This document shows positions 8,550 to 17,738 of a DNA stretch of 64,000 nucleotides, piece after piece. The stretch spans positions 1-64,000 of the forward strand of contig CAZMZG010000003.1 in the NCBI GenBank assembly GCA_964570785.1. The letters are read 5' to 3'. Both the position numbers and the translations under genes were made by a program. The notes under the pieces are model-generated. The model was not told the DNA's origin. It worked only from the letters and a program-made list of their open reading frames with translations, and made no database searches. Numbering within the stretch: the stretch's first letter is position 1; each line of letters opens with the position of its first letter. The DNA comes from Thermatribacter sp964570785. Lineage in GTDB: Bacteria; Atribacterota; Atribacteria; Atribacterales; Thermatribacteraceae.

Positions 8550-10640
8550 TTAAAAAAGTTGCTGGATTGAGAAATAGCCTTTCCATATTAAGGAGTAATA
8601 AAAGTAATTGACAAGCACTTTTTCAAGGTATCCTTTGGTTTCCGAAAAGGGAATACTTTCAAAGAAGAAATCGGGATCGGCTGGATACCTCTGAAGCCAT
8701 TGTTGTACTCTGCCTGGCCCAGCGTTGTAAGAGCAGATGACTTGAACGAGTTTTTCCTCAAACTGCTTTAAAAGATAATCAAGATAAGCAACGCCGATGT
8801 GGATGTTAATTTCAGGATTAAGTAAGCTTTCCTCGTCGACTGTTTCAAGCGTGAGTTTTGTTTTGCCAGTTTCCAGCATCCACTGTGCTGTTTGGGGCAT
8901 GAGTTGAGTAAGTCCCAGGGCCCCTGCCCGGGATTTAATGTTGACCTCGAAGAAGCTTTCAGCACGAATTACCGAAAGCACCAGGTAAGGGTCCACTCCC
9001 CTGAAGAGATGGGTGGCTTTTTCCACTTTTTCTTTGAAGAAGAGGGGATAGAGGTTTCTAAGCAAAATCAAGTTTTGGCCTGCTTGAGGGAAGTTCTGTT
9101 GAAGGTATAAAGCATGGAGAATGGCTTTGCGGTACTCACTTAGACTGATGTAGAGCTTTACGAGCTCAAAATGTAAAAGCTTTACCGAGGGATTTTTGTA
9201 GTGTAAAAAGAGTAGCTCTATTTCTGCGTTTCGGTAAAAACCTTTTTCTTTAAGAAAAAGATAGGTTTCCCAGTGCTTTTCGGCTCTTTTGAGTTGAGAG
9301 GACAAACTCTGGGGATAGTTTTCTATTTCTGGAGGTGGATGATTTTCAATCTTAAAACGTTTCTGAGGGTCATAACCTCTCCGTGTTAATTCCTGCCAGC
9401 TGCGCACGAAGTAGTAGTCAATGTTTCCACCTTCGATGATTTCCCAGAGAAGTTCTGGTTTGTCATTTTTGCTCAGTTTGTAGGACCAGAAAAGGACCTG
9501 GTTTTTATGCTGCGGGAACTTTTGCAAGCCTTCCAGTGCCTCTTCGATTTGATCAAAGTTGCCTTCCCCGAGAGCCTTGTGGAACCATTCAAGGTAAAAA
9601 GTGTCCTTGTGAGGGAAAAGCTCCAACGCTTTGTGGAGAACAGTTGAATAGTTTTTGTCGTCTCCCAAGGCCAGGTAACAGGCGAGGAGATTGAGATAGA
9701 CACTGAAAAGGTAAGAGGAATGGGGATAATCTTGGAGCAGCTTCTGGTAATGGTTTATAGCTTCCGGGTAGTTTGCAGAACGCTGATTTAGAACTCCTCG
9801 GTAAAAGAGTAGCATTTCCTGAAAATAGGCTTCCTGGCTATATTTTTCAAGAAGCTCCTGCAGTCCAGATAAGTTGTTTGTGGCGAGTAAGTACCGTATT
9901 TGCAGCACAAGGAAGTTTTCTTCTTGCGAGGGTTTGAGGGTGTGTTTTTTTATTTCTTCGAGTATGCTTCTGGTTTCTTGAAGAAGGTTCAGAGAAAGTG
10001 CGAATGAAGCTAACTCAAGAAGCGAACCCCCAGACAGGGTTTCCAGATTTAATCTAGGGAAAATTTGTGTAAACAGGTCCCTGGTTGAAGCATATTTTTG
10101 CGTGGGGTATTTTTTGAAGATGGTTTTTAAGAGTAGACCTGCTTCATTAGTTTTGCCTTTTTGAAGGAGTGTTTCTACCATCAGTGCCAGAGATTGCTGG
10201 TGCTGTTCATCTGAGAAAGCATACTGCAAAGCTTTTATGTTGTAATTTAGGGCCTGTTGAGGATAACCACTTTTGAGGTATCTTTCTGCGCTCTGATAGT
10301 AGATTGAGAAAAGGAGGGGGGAATTTGGAAAAAACTTTTCGGCAAGCAAGAGCCAGAGAGGGGCTTTTTGTAAGAACGATTTTTCGGGAAGAGCAAAAAG
10401 CCAGAGGTACAGCGCGTGATCGATGCAAAATGGATCTCCTGCTCCAAGGCTTTTTAGAATCAATACTTCAGCCTCATTTACTTTCCCTTTCTTGATCAGG
10501 GAGGCTATTTTCAGAAAGTTTTCTTGATTTACTGCTCTACAGGATGATTTCCAGAAAAAAAGCAGAGTAGCTAAAATTAATAGCGAAAGAACAATAGTGG
10601 TAATCTTTTTTGGGAATGGATAAAGTGAAGACGTTATCAT
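8550..10640 (-). CDS. Lytic transglycosylase with TPR-like repeats (Slt70 type)
   Basis: About 696 residues. It cleaves peptidoglycan glycan strands with formation of 1,6-anhydro-muramic acid. An N-terminal membrane anchor or signal (TTIVLSLLILATLLFFW) is followed by about 500 residues of helical TPR-like repeats and a C-terminal SLT domain. The catalytic glutamate is in IRAESFF (E561), followed by GALGLTQLMP and CSYNAGPGRV, the family motifs. The ATG at 10640 has an AGGA site 5 bp upstream; an in-frame ATG at 10658 has none and would fall about at the predicted transcription start. The gene is divergent from polX and nearly touches the DUF4432 gene tail to tail. Confidence 0.9.
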   Translation of the reverse strand: MITSSLYPFPKKITTIVLSLLILATLLFFWKSSCRAVNQENFLKIASLIKKGKVNEAEVLILKSLGAGDPFCIDHALYLWLFALPEKSFLQKAPLWLLLAEKFFPNSPLLFSIYYQSAERYLKSGYPQQALNYNIKALQYAFSDEQHQQSLALMVETLLQKGKTNEAGLLLKTIFKKYPTQKYASTRDLFTQIFPRLNLETLSGGSLLELASFALSLNLLQETRSILEEIKKHTLKPSQEENFLVLQIRYLLATNNLSGLQELLEKYSQEAYFQEMLLFYRGVLNQRSANYPEAINHYQKLLQDYPHSSYLFSVYLNLLACYLALGDDKNYSTVLHKALELFPHKDTFYLEWFHKALGEGNFDQIEEALEGLQKFPQHKNQVLFWSYKLSKNDKPELLWEIIEGGNIDYYFVRSWQELTRRGYDPQKRFKIENHPPPEIENYPQSLSSQLKRAEKHWETYLFLKEKGFYRNAEIELLFLHYKNPSVKLLHFELVKLYISLSEYRKAILHALYLQQNFPQAGQNLILLRNLYPLFFKEKVEKATHLFRGVDPYLVLSVIRAESFFEVNIKSRAGALGLTQLMPQTAQWMLETGKTKLTLETVDEESLLNPEINIHIGVAYLDYLLKQFEEKLVQVICSYNAGPGRVQQWLQRYPADPDFFFESIPFSETKGYLEKVLVNYFYYSLIWKGYFSIQQLF

Positions 10641-10666
10641 TTTCTTCCTGTTTTTCATTTTGAGTT

Positions 10667-10694
10667 ATGATAACATGTTAATCAGGGGTTGCAA
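10667..10694 (-). promoter_or_regulatory. Possible promoter of the lytic transglycosylase gene
   Basis: Read on the minus strand, TTGCAA (10694-10689) and TATCAT (10672-10667) have a 16-bp spacer. A perfect 10-bp palindrome, TAACATGTTA at 10671-10680, overlaps the -10 side and could be an operator shared with polX. Confidence 0.35.
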
Positions 10695-10709
10695 AGGGGA
10701 TGGAGAGTT

Positions 10710-12461
10710 ATGAGAAACCAGGAAGTGGCTAGGGTGCTTCGGGACATAGCTACTCTTCTCGAAATCAAAGGTGAGAATCGCTTTAGAGTGGTTGCTCATG
10801 AAGAGGCTGCACGACGTATAGAGTCTTGGCCAGAGCCGATTGAAGAAGTGTGGCGGAAGGGCGAGCTTACCAAAATACCAGGCATTGGGGCAAGTATTGC
10901 TGCGAAGATTTCAGAGTACCTGCAAACAGGAAAAATGCAATACCTTGAGGAACTGACCCGGGAAGTACCTCCTGAGTTAATAGAACTAACCAGGGTTCCG
11001 GGGGTTGGCCCCAAGCTTGCCAAATTGCTTTACGAAGAACTGGGAATAAAAAGCCTGGAAGAGCTGGAGAGGGCAATAGCTGAGCAAAAACTACGGAATC
11101 TCCCCCGTTTGGGGGTCAAAAGCGAGGAAAAAATTAAAAAAGGTCTTGAGATGTTGAAGCGTCAAAAAGGGAGAATGCTTCTTGGCCAGGTCCTTCCGGT
11201 TGTTGAAGAAATCGTAGCCCTGCTTAAGGAAAAAACCGGTGTTGAAAACGTAAGCCCTGCAGGTAGTGTACGCCGCATGAAGGAGACTATAGGAGATATA
11301 GATATTCTGGTGGCCAGTTCTCAGGCAGAAAAAATAATGGACGTGTTTGTCGCTTTGCCCCTGGTAAGGGAGGTTCTTGCCAAGGGAGCTACCAAGTCGA
11401 GCGTTGTGCTTCATGATGGATTGCAGGTTGACCTGAGGGTGGTGGAGCCGATTTCTTTTGGGGCAGCGCTTCAGTATTTTACCGGTTCAAAAGCTCATAA
11501 TATCAGATTGCGAGAGATTGCGATCAAGAAAGGTCTTAAGGTGAATGAATACGGAGTTTTCAAGATAGACAATGGCCAGCGAGTGGGTGGAGAAAGGGAG
11601 GAGGAGATTTATGAGATTTTGGGGATGGAGTGGATTCCACCGGAGTTACGCGAGGATCAGGGAGAAATCGAGGCTGCGCTCGAAAAGAGACTGCCGGTTT
11701 TGATAGAGCTTTCAGATATCAAGGGAGATTTGCATGTGCATTCTCGCTGGAGTGATGGATTGAACTCTATAGAAGAAATGGCCGAAGCAGCCTTGAAAAG
11801 AGGTTACCAGTATCTTGCTATTTGTGATCACACTCAGTCTCTTGCAGTCGCTTCTGGACTTGGTCCTGAAGAACTAAGAGAGCGGAGCAAAGAAATTCAG
11901 AGATGGAACACTGAAGGGAGAGGGCTTTTACTCCTTTCAGGTGTGGAAGTAAACATATTGAGCGACGGTTCTCTGGATCTTTCTCAGGAAAACCTCTCGG
12001 AACTCGATGTGGTAATAGGAGGCTTGCATTCGGGATTGAACCAGTCAAAAGATAAAATAATGATGCGTCTTCAAAAGGCTATGTACAATCCTTATGTTCA
12101 GGTAATCAGCCATCCTACGGGAAGACTCATCAATAAGAGAGAAGCTTACAATGTGGATCTGGATAAGTTGCTGGCATTGGCAATCCATACGGGTACCTTC
12201 CTGGAGATAAATGCCCAGCCGGAGCGTCTGGATCTGCGTGATATAGATGCTCGCAAGGCTAAAGAGAGTTTCGGTCTAAGGATGATTATCTCTACCGATG
12301 CTCACGAACCCAAATCTCTGGACTACATGCGTTTGGGAGTAGCCCAGGCCAGAAGAGCCTGGCTTACTGCTGAAGACGTTTTAAACACTTACAACCTGGA
12401 AAAACTTCTGGACTATTTGTCTCGGAAGAGAAAAACCAGGGCAAAAAGTATTCCTGGTTGA
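10710..12461 (+). CDS. polX: PolX family DNA polymerase with PHP exonuclease domain
   Basis: 583 residues from the ATG at 10710; an in-frame TTG at 10689 lacks a site, and MRNQEVARVLRDIA is the family's normal start. Order: 8-kDa-like and helix-hairpin-helix region (1-150, with IPGIG and VPGVG hairpins), nucleotidyltransferase palm (GSVRR at 185-189, metal ligands D196 and D198 in GDIDIL, D241 in QVDLRV), then a C-terminal PHP domain starting near 337 with H342 and H344 (DLHVHS) and later CDH and STDAH motifs. Bacterial PolX fills short gaps and has 3'-5' exonuclease and AP-site activity from the PHP domain. It is convergent with nadE with no spacing. Confidence 0.95.
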   Translation: MRNQEVARVLRDIATLLEIKGENRFRVVAHEEAARRIESWPEPIEEVWRKGELTKIPGIGASIAAKISEYLQTGKMQYLEELTREVPPELIELTRVPGVGPKLAKLLYEELGIKSLEELERAIAEQKLRNLPRLGVKSEEKIKKGLEMLKRQKGRMLLGQVLPVVEEIVALLKEKTGVENVSPAGSVRRMKETIGDIDILVASSQAEKIMDVFVALPLVREVLAKGATKSSVVLHDGLQVDLRVVEPISFGAALQYFTGSKAHNIRLREIAIKKGLKVNEYGVFKIDNGQRVGGEREEEIYEILGMEWIPPELREDQGEIEAALEKRLPVLIELSDIKGDLHVHSRWSDGLNSIEEMAEAALKRGYQYLAICDHTQSLAVASGLGPEELRERSKEIQRWNTEGRGLLLLSGVEVNILSDGSLDLSQENLSELDVVIGGLHSGLNQSKDKIMMRLQKAMYNPYVQVISHPTGRLINKREAYNVDLDKLLALAIHTGTFLEINAQPERLDLRDIDARKAKESFGLRMIISTDAHEPKSLDYMRLGVAQARRAWLTAEDVLNTYNLEKLLDYLSRKRKTRAKSIPG

Positions 12462-14189
12462 TCAGGTTTCTCGGAAGCGATTAGTTATGGGCATTCTCCA
12501 GTCTTTGCCGAAAGCACGAGTTGATATTTTTATACCCACTGGGGCCTGTTTTCTTTTGTATTCGCTTTTTCTGAGCATTTCAATGGTTTGTAGGATGATA
12601 TTCCTTGCAAAACCCTTATCCACTATTTCTTCAGGATCGAGGTTTTCCTCAATATAGTATTTCAAAATTTCGTCAAGAACTTCGTAAGGGGGTAGCTTTT
12701 CCTGATCGGTCTGGTTGGGCCTGAGTTCGGCTGAGGGAGCTTTTTCGAAGACCCTTTTGGGGATAATTGCTGCTCCTTTTTTTCGGTTGTACCATCTGCC
12801 TATGCGATATACATCAGTTTTGTAAACGTCTTTTATAACAGCGAGGCCCCCTGCCATGTCGCCGTAAAGAGTTGCGTAACCGGTAGCCATTTCGCTTTTG
12901 TTACCAGTGGTGAGCACCAGCCACCCGAACTTGTTGGATAGGGCCATCAGATAGTTGCCTCTGATTCTGGCCTGTATGTTTTCCTCTGTGGTGTCAGGGC
13001 TTGCTTTCTTAAAGGCCTCCTCCAGGACCTTAAGGTAAGATTCAAAAACCCTGTCTATGGGAATGGTTAGCATCTCTATTTTCAAGTTTCGAGCTAACTG
13101 ATGGGCATCTTCAAGACTTTCTTGCGAAGTATAAGGAGAGGGCATAAGAACTCCTTTAACGTTTTCGCTACCCAGGGCTTCTGTGGCTATAGTGGCTACC
13201 AGAGAAGAATCCATCCCTCCGCTCAAACCAACTACCACCTTTTTAAAGCCATTTTTCCTTACGTAGTCTCTTACTCCAGTGACCAGGCCTTTAAAGATTT
13301 CTTCTTCTCTTTCCAGTGAAGAACCGGGTTTTTTTGGATATCTCTCCTTTTTGGGTTTTGGGGATGGTAACTCCAAAACCTTGAAAGGAAGATTCTGGGG
13401 GGATATGTATCTTCGTCTGGGGTCCAGGAGGTTTATCCTGAGGTTTTCATCGAGGTCGATATCTATGGTGGCTATTTCTTCTGCGAAGGTTTCTCCCCTG
13501 AGTACGAGTTTTCCATTGGGATTACTCACTAAGCTTGTTCCGTCAAAAAGCAGCTCATCCTGTCCTCCTACCATGTTGCAGTAAGCGATAGCTACGTGGT
13601 AGTCATAAGCTTTCATAGAAAGGTATTTTGCCCTGAGGAGGGGCTTGCCGATGTGGTAGGGCGAAGCTGAGATGTTAGCTACAAGATGCACACCGTAGCC
13701 CAGGGTTAATGAAGCCAGTGGTTCTGCAGGGTTCCATATGTCTTCACAGATGGTGATGCCTATTTTTATTTCTCCCATTTTTAAAATCATCATTTCCTGG
13801 CCAGGTTTGAAGTATCGATGCTCGTCGAAAACTCCATAGTTGGGGAGGGAAAGCTTGTGGTAAATACCCAGAATTTTGCCGTCCTGGATTACGGCTGCCG
13901 AGTTGTAGGCATCTTCCTGGCAGTCTATAAACCCAACTATTGTAGTCACCTGCTTACCATTGCTGAAGGAGGCAAGCTCTTCCAGCGAGGCCCGGTTTTC
14001 CTTGAGAAAGGAAAGTTTAAGCATGAGGTCTTCGGGTGGATAGCCTGAGAGAAACAGCTCAGGAAGCAGCAAAAGATCGCTCTCCCTTTGCTCTGCTACC
14101 TCCAGAGCCCTCTTGGCTTTTTCGAGGTTTCCCTGGAAATCTCCTAAGATAGGATTCAGTTGGGCAAGGGTTACTCTCAGCTTTTTCAA
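12462..14189 (-). CDS. nadE: Glutamine-dependent NAD+ synthetase
   Basis: 575 residues, two domains. The N-terminal nitrilase-like glutaminase (1-270) has the catalytic triad E44, K112 and C148 (PELF, YHKLSLP, TICED). The C-terminal ATP-pyrophosphatase synthetase (290-575) has the P-loop SGGMDSS at 323-329. It converts deamido-NAD to NAD using ATP and ammonia channelled from glutamine, the last step of NAD synthesis. The start is a TTG at 14189 with AAGGGG 9 bp upstream. The gene is divergent from the dehydratase operon. Confidence 0.96.
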   Translation of the reverse strand: MKKLRVTLAQLNPILGDFQGNLEKAKRALEVAEQRESDLLLLPELFLSGYPPEDLMLKLSFLKENRASLEELASFSNGKQVTTIVGFIDCQEDAYNSAAVIQDGKILGIYHKLSLPNYGVFDEHRYFKPGQEMMILKMGEIKIGITICEDIWNPAEPLASLTLGYGVHLVANISASPYHIGKPLLRAKYLSMKAYDYHVAIAYCNMVGGQDELLFDGTSLVSNPNGKLVLRGETFAEEIATIDIDLDENLRINLLDPRRRYISPQNLPFKVLELPSPKPKKERYPKKPGSSLEREEEIFKGLVTGVRDYVRKNGFKKVVVGLSGGMDSSLVATIATEALGSENVKGVLMPSPYTSQESLEDAHQLARNLKIEMLTIPIDRVFESYLKVLEEAFKKASPDTTEENIQARIRGNYLMALSNKFGWLVLTTGNKSEMATGYATLYGDMAGGLAVIKDVYKTDVYRIGRWYNRKKGAAIIPKRVFEKAPSAELRPNQTDQEKLPPYEVLDEILKYYIEENLDPEEIVDKGFARNIILQTIEMLRKSEYKRKQAPVGIKISTRAFGKDWRMPITNRFRET

Positions 14190-14298
14190 GACTCATAACC
14201 CCTTTTGTACTCTTTCTATGAACTTATACACTATTTTTGTGGTTTTGGCAATTTGGAGGTAAACAGCCTAATGAGGTGGCGGGTGAGTCATTATTTAA

Positions 14299-14328
14299 TT
14301 GACTTTCTTCTCAGGCTTGGGGTATTAT
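14299..14328 (+). promoter_or_regulatory. Sigma-70-type promoter of the dehydratase-glyA operon
   Basis: TTGACT at 14299-14304 and TATTAT at 14323-14328 with an 18-bp spacer, each 5 of 6 to consensus. The predicted start is near 14335, giving a leader of about 38 nt. Confidence 0.6.
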
Positions 14329-14372
14329 TTGGGAAACGCTAAGTGGAGGATTGGAAGCAAGGAGCGATGAAA

Positions 14373-15629
14373 ATGGGTAAGACAATGGCTGAAAAAATTT
14401 TCGAATTAAAAAGCGGTAAAGCGGTAAAGGCTGGGGACCTGGTAATTGCTTCGGTTGATTTTGCGATGGGGCAGGATGGTACTACTCCGCTGGCCATCCG
14501 TTCATTTCAGGAGATGGAGGGTAAGAGCGTTTTTGATCCGCAAAGAATCGCTTTTATTATAGACCACAATGCCCCCAGCCCTCTGGAATCGGTATCCCGC
14601 CTTCATGATTTAATGCGTGAGTTTGCTCATGCTTTCGGTATTAGAGTTTTTGACGTGGGTTGGGGAGTTTGTCACGAACTTATGGTTGCTCAAGGGCTGG
14701 TAATGCCTGGAGATCTGGTGGTGGGTGCTGATTCTCACACCTGCACTTATGGGGCAATAGGGGCTTTTTCCACCGGGATTGGCAGCACAGAGCTGGCTGC
14801 GGTAATGATTTCGGGAAAGCTCTGGTTTAAAGTTCCCGAAACCATTAAGGTTAATTTTGCAGGCCATCTGCCCGAAGGCGTTTATTCCAAGGACTTGATT
14901 CTTTATCTGGCTGGGAAAATGGGCGCTGATGGTGCAACTTATAAAGCGCTTGAATTTCATGGCTCGGTGATTGAGCAGCTCGAAGTAGAGGAGCGCCTTA
15001 CTATATCCAACATGGCAGTGGAAGTGGGTGCCAAAGCTGGCCTTATGCCGCCTGACGAGAAAACCCTGACCTGGGTTAAAAAGCGGGCACAAAGACCTTT
15101 TGAGCCAGTTTACCCGGATGCTTCGGCTCAGTATGCAGAGACCATTGAAATTGATTGCTCACAACTTGTGCCTCAGGTGGCATTGCCGCACAGAGTGGAC
15201 AACGTGAAGCCAGTTAATGAAGTGGAGGGTCTTCCTGTTAAGGAAGTGTTTATCGGGACCTGTACCAACGGACGGGCGGTAGACATTGAAGTTGTCGCTT
15301 CCATTTTGAAAGGGCGAAAAGTGCACCCCGAAGTTCGCCTTATTGTGGCACCTGCTTCGAGAGAAATCCTGGTGCAGGCAATTCGTGAAGGATGGGCCGA
15401 GACCATTGTTGAGGCAGGGGGTACGCTGGTTACTCCGGGTTGTGGACCCTGTGTTGGAACCCATCAGGGGGTGCCTGGTGATGGCTGGAATGTTGTATCC
15501 ACAGCAAACAGGAATTTTAAGGGCAGGATGGGTAACAACAAGGCATTCATTTATCTTGCTTCTCCTGCTACCTGTGCTGCTTCGGCAATTGAAGGTAAGA
15601 TCGCTGATCCCAGAAAGTACTTGAGGTGA
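14373..15629 (+). CDS. Aconitase-family dehydratase, large subunit (LeuC/HacA type)
   Basis: 418 residues from the ATG at 14373, set by AGGAG at 14360-14364; MGKTMAEKI is the usual LeuC2-type N-terminus (in-frame starts at 14343 and 14367 are badly spaced). Cluster cysteines are visible in VGADSHTCTYGA, FIGTCTNGR and TPGCGPCVGTHQG. The family isomerises 3-isopropylmalate (leucine), homocitrate or methylmalate derivatives, or hydrates dimethylmaleate; it works with the small subunit encoded next. No leuA, leuB or homocitrate synthase gene is nearby, so the true substrate is open. Confidence 0.9.
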   Translation: MGKTMAEKIFELKSGKAVKAGDLVIASVDFAMGQDGTTPLAIRSFQEMEGKSVFDPQRIAFIIDHNAPSPLESVSRLHDLMREFAHAFGIRVFDVGWGVCHELMVAQGLVMPGDLVVGADSHTCTYGAIGAFSTGIGSTELAAVMISGKLWFKVPETIKVNFAGHLPEGVYSKDLILYLAGKMGADGATYKALEFHGSVIEQLEVEERLTISNMAVEVGAKAGLMPPDEKTLTWVKKRAQRPFEPVYPDASAQYAETIEIDCSQLVPQVALPHRVDNVKPVNEVEGLPVKEVFIGTCTNGRAVDIEVVASILKGRKVHPEVRLIVAPASREILVQAIREGWAETIVEAGGTLVTPGCGPCVGTHQGVPGDGWNVVSTANRNFKGRMGNNKAFIYLASPATCAASAIEGKIADPRKYLR

Positions 15630-15634
15630 TTGTG

Positions 15635-16135
15635 ATGAAATTAAAAGGTAAAGTGCATAAATTTGGAGACGATATTAATACTGATTACATTATTTCTGGT
15701 AAGTACAAGTTTAAAACTCTGGACATGCAGGAGCTTGCCAAACATGTTATGGAGGATATCGACCCGGATTTTTATAAGAAGGTTTCTCCGGGGGATTTCA
15801 TCGTTGCAGGTAAGAATTTTGGTTGCGGCTCTTCCCGGGAACAGGCTCCTCGAGCTCTTTTGGCCAGCGGTATAAAGGGTGTTCTGGCCAAATCATTTGC
15901 TCGTATCTTTTTCCGTAACGCCATTAATTGCGGTTTGCTTGTTTTGGAGTGTGATACCTCTCCTATTGAAGCTGGGGATGAGTTGGAGGTGGACCTGAAA
16001 CAAGGTCTGGTTGTAGACCTCAGTCGTAACCTGGAAATAAAGACTCAGCCTCTTCCAGGGGTTATGATTCGCATTTTGGGAGAAGGCGGATTGGTGCCTT
16101 ATTTTAAGAAATATGGCTCTTTTCAGGGGGTTTAG
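15635..16135 (+). CDS. Aconitase-family dehydratase, small subunit (LeuD type)
   Basis: 166 residues from the ATG at 15635, with GAGGTGAT at 15623-15630; the site overlaps the stop of the large subunit gene. It forms the swivel domain that completes the active site. The FGDDINTDYIISGKYKF and NFGCGSSREQAPRAL motifs are family hallmarks. The specificity loop after DTD-like NTDYII reads SGKYKF rather than the PARYL of many LeuD proteins, so isopropylmalate should not be assumed. Confidence 0.9.
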   Translation: MKLKGKVHKFGDDINTDYIISGKYKFKTLDMQELAKHVMEDIDPDFYKKVSPGDFIVAGKNFGCGSSREQAPRALLASGIKGVLAKSFARIFFRNAINCGLLVLECDTSPIEAGDELEVDLKQGLVVDLSRNLEIKTQPLPGVMIRILGEGGLVPYFKKYGSFQGV

Positions 16136-16144
16136 AAACGACTT

Positions 16145-17401
16145 ATGTGGTCAAAACTTAGAACTACGGATCCCGAAGTATACAAATGGGTGGTAAAAGA
16201 GCTGGAAAGACAACGCGACAAGCTGGAGCTCATAGCTTCTGAGAACTTTACCAGTATTGCGGTTCTTGAAACCCAGGGTAGCGTATTGACCAACAAATAT
16301 GCCGAGGGTTACCCAGCGAGACGCTACTACGGTGGGTGTGAATTTGTAGACCAGGTTGAACGGCTGGCCATAGATCGAGCAAAAGCCCTTTTTGAAGCCG
16401 AGCATGCTAATGTGCAGCCTCATTCTGGTTCGCAGGCCAACATGGCAGTTTACCTGGCGACTCTTAAATATGGCGATGTGGTTATGGGGATGGATCTGGC
16501 TCACGGGGGGCACCTTACCCATGGTAGTCCGGTTAACTTCTCTGGAAAATGGTATCGCTTTGTTCCCTACGGGGTTTCTCCTGATACAGAGACTATAGAT
16601 TATGACCAGCTGGAAGAAAAAGCTAAAGAAGTGAAACCCCGAATGATTATAGCCGGGGCGAGTGCCTATCCACGTTTTATAGACTTTGAGCACTTGCGCT
16701 CCATTTGTGATGAAGTGGGTGCTCTCCTAATGGTGGATATGGCCCATATTGCAGGTCTGGTAGCCACTTCTCTCCATCCCAATCCCTGTCCGCATGCTCA
16801 CTTGGTTACTACGACCACCCATAAGACTCTCCGTGGGCCTCGGGGAGGGATGATACTCTGTAAGGAAGAATTTGCAAAAGCAGTTGACAAGGCAGTTTTT
16901 CCTGGTACCCAGGGGGGTCCTTTGATGCATGTCATTGCTGCTAAGGCGGTGGCCCTTAAAGAAGCTGCAACACCTGAGTTCGTGGACTATCAGAAGCAGG
17001 TTGTTAAAAATGCCAAATCGCTTGCCAAGGCTTTACAGGAGAGGGGTTATCGTTTGGTTTCCGGAGGCACTGATAATCACCTTTTGCTGGTAGACCTGAG
17101 AAATATTGGAATTACTGGTAGAGAGGCAGAGCTTATCTTGGATCAGGTAGGTATTACAGTAAACAAGAATGCCATTCCTTTTGATCCCCATAAACCTACG
17201 GTAACCAGCGGTATCAGGCTGGGCACTCCAGCTTGTACTTCTCGAGGTATGAAGGAAGAGGAAATGCAGCTTATAGCCGAGTTAATTGACCGAGCGCTGC
17301 GAGGAAGAAGCTGCGAAATGACTTTGCAAAAGATTAAAGAGGAAGTACGCAGCCTTTGTAATCGCTTTCCACTTTATCCAGAGTTGGCTGTTGAGGAATA
17401 A
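16145..17401 (+). CDS. glyA: Serine hydroxymethyltransferase
   Basis: 418 residues, full length. It interconverts serine plus THF with glycine plus 5,10-methylene-THF using pyridoxal phosphate. The PLP lysine is K227 in TTTTHKTLRGPRGG; the substrate motifs ASENFTS (31-37) and EGYPARRYYGG (54-64) are present. It follows the dehydratase small subunit by 9 bp without a strong Shine-Dalgarno site, so it is probably coupled. Its product is the substrate of MetF encoded at 24.6 kb, linking serine/glycine to the methyl branch. Confidence 0.97.
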   Translation: MWSKLRTTDPEVYKWVVKELERQRDKLELIASENFTSIAVLETQGSVLTNKYAEGYPARRYYGGCEFVDQVERLAIDRAKALFEAEHANVQPHSGSQANMAVYLATLKYGDVVMGMDLAHGGHLTHGSPVNFSGKWYRFVPYGVSPDTETIDYDQLEEKAKEVKPRMIIAGASAYPRFIDFEHLRSICDEVGALLMVDMAHIAGLVATSLHPNPCPHAHLVTTTTHKTLRGPRGGMILCKEEFAKAVDKAVFPGTQGGPLMHVIAAKAVALKEAATPEFVDYQKQVVKNAKSLAKALQERGYRLVSGGTDNHLLLVDLRNIGITGREAELILDQVGITVNKNAIPFDPHKPTVTSGIRLGTPACTSRGMKEEEMQLIAELIDRALRGRSCEMTLQKIKEEVRSLCNRFPLYPELAVEE

Positions 17402-17470
17402 GAGTTGAGGCTTTTGGTTTTACTTGACAAAACAAGACAAGATTTCAAGATTTAGAGGGAGGTTCATTTT

Positions 17471-17689
17471 GTGAGAGAACGTGTTGAGAAAGCCCTGGAA
17501 AAAGTAAGACAATATTTACAGTTTGAAGGTGGAGACGTTGAGTTGGTAGGCATTGAGAATGGTGTGGTGAAAGTTCGTTTAAAGGGGATGTGTAGTTCCT
17601 GTCCCATGTCCTATATAACCCTGAAAGATGGTATTGAGAGAGTAGTCAAGGAAGAAGTTCCCGAAGTAAAGTCCGTTGAAGCGGTTTAG
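17471..17689 (+). CDS. Nfu/NifU C-terminal-type iron-sulfur scaffold protein
   Basis: 72 residues, a stand-alone Nfu domain. The cluster-binding C-X2-C is in GMCSSCPMS, and the pattern EGGDVELVGIENGVVKVRL is typical. It carries and delivers [4Fe-4S] clusters to apoproteins, which fits the many iron-sulfur proteins encoded downstream. The GTG start at 17471 is set by GAGGGAGG at 17455-17462. A strong terminator follows within 10 bp. Confidence 0.92.
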   Translation: MRERVEKALEKVRQYLQFEGGDVELVGIENGVVKVRLKGMCSSCPMSYITLKDGIERVVKEEVPEVKSVEAV

Positions 17690-17698
17690 GGAATTTGT

Positions 17699-17738
17699 AA
17701 AGAAAGGGGCTGAGAAAACTTTCTCAGCCCCTTTCTTT
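17699..17738. terminator. Bidirectional intrinsic terminator
   Basis: A perfect 19-bp inverted repeat with arms 17699-17717 and 17720-17738 around a 2-nt centre, GC-rich core GGGGCTGAG, flanked by A- and T-rich ends. It lies between the convergent Nfu and transporter genes and covers the last codons and stop of the transporter. Confidence 0.85.

Noticed and set aside
16151..16693. A 180-codon minus-strand open frame inside glyA
   Set aside because: Mirror of a strongly conserved serine hydroxymethyltransferase; no start signal or motif.
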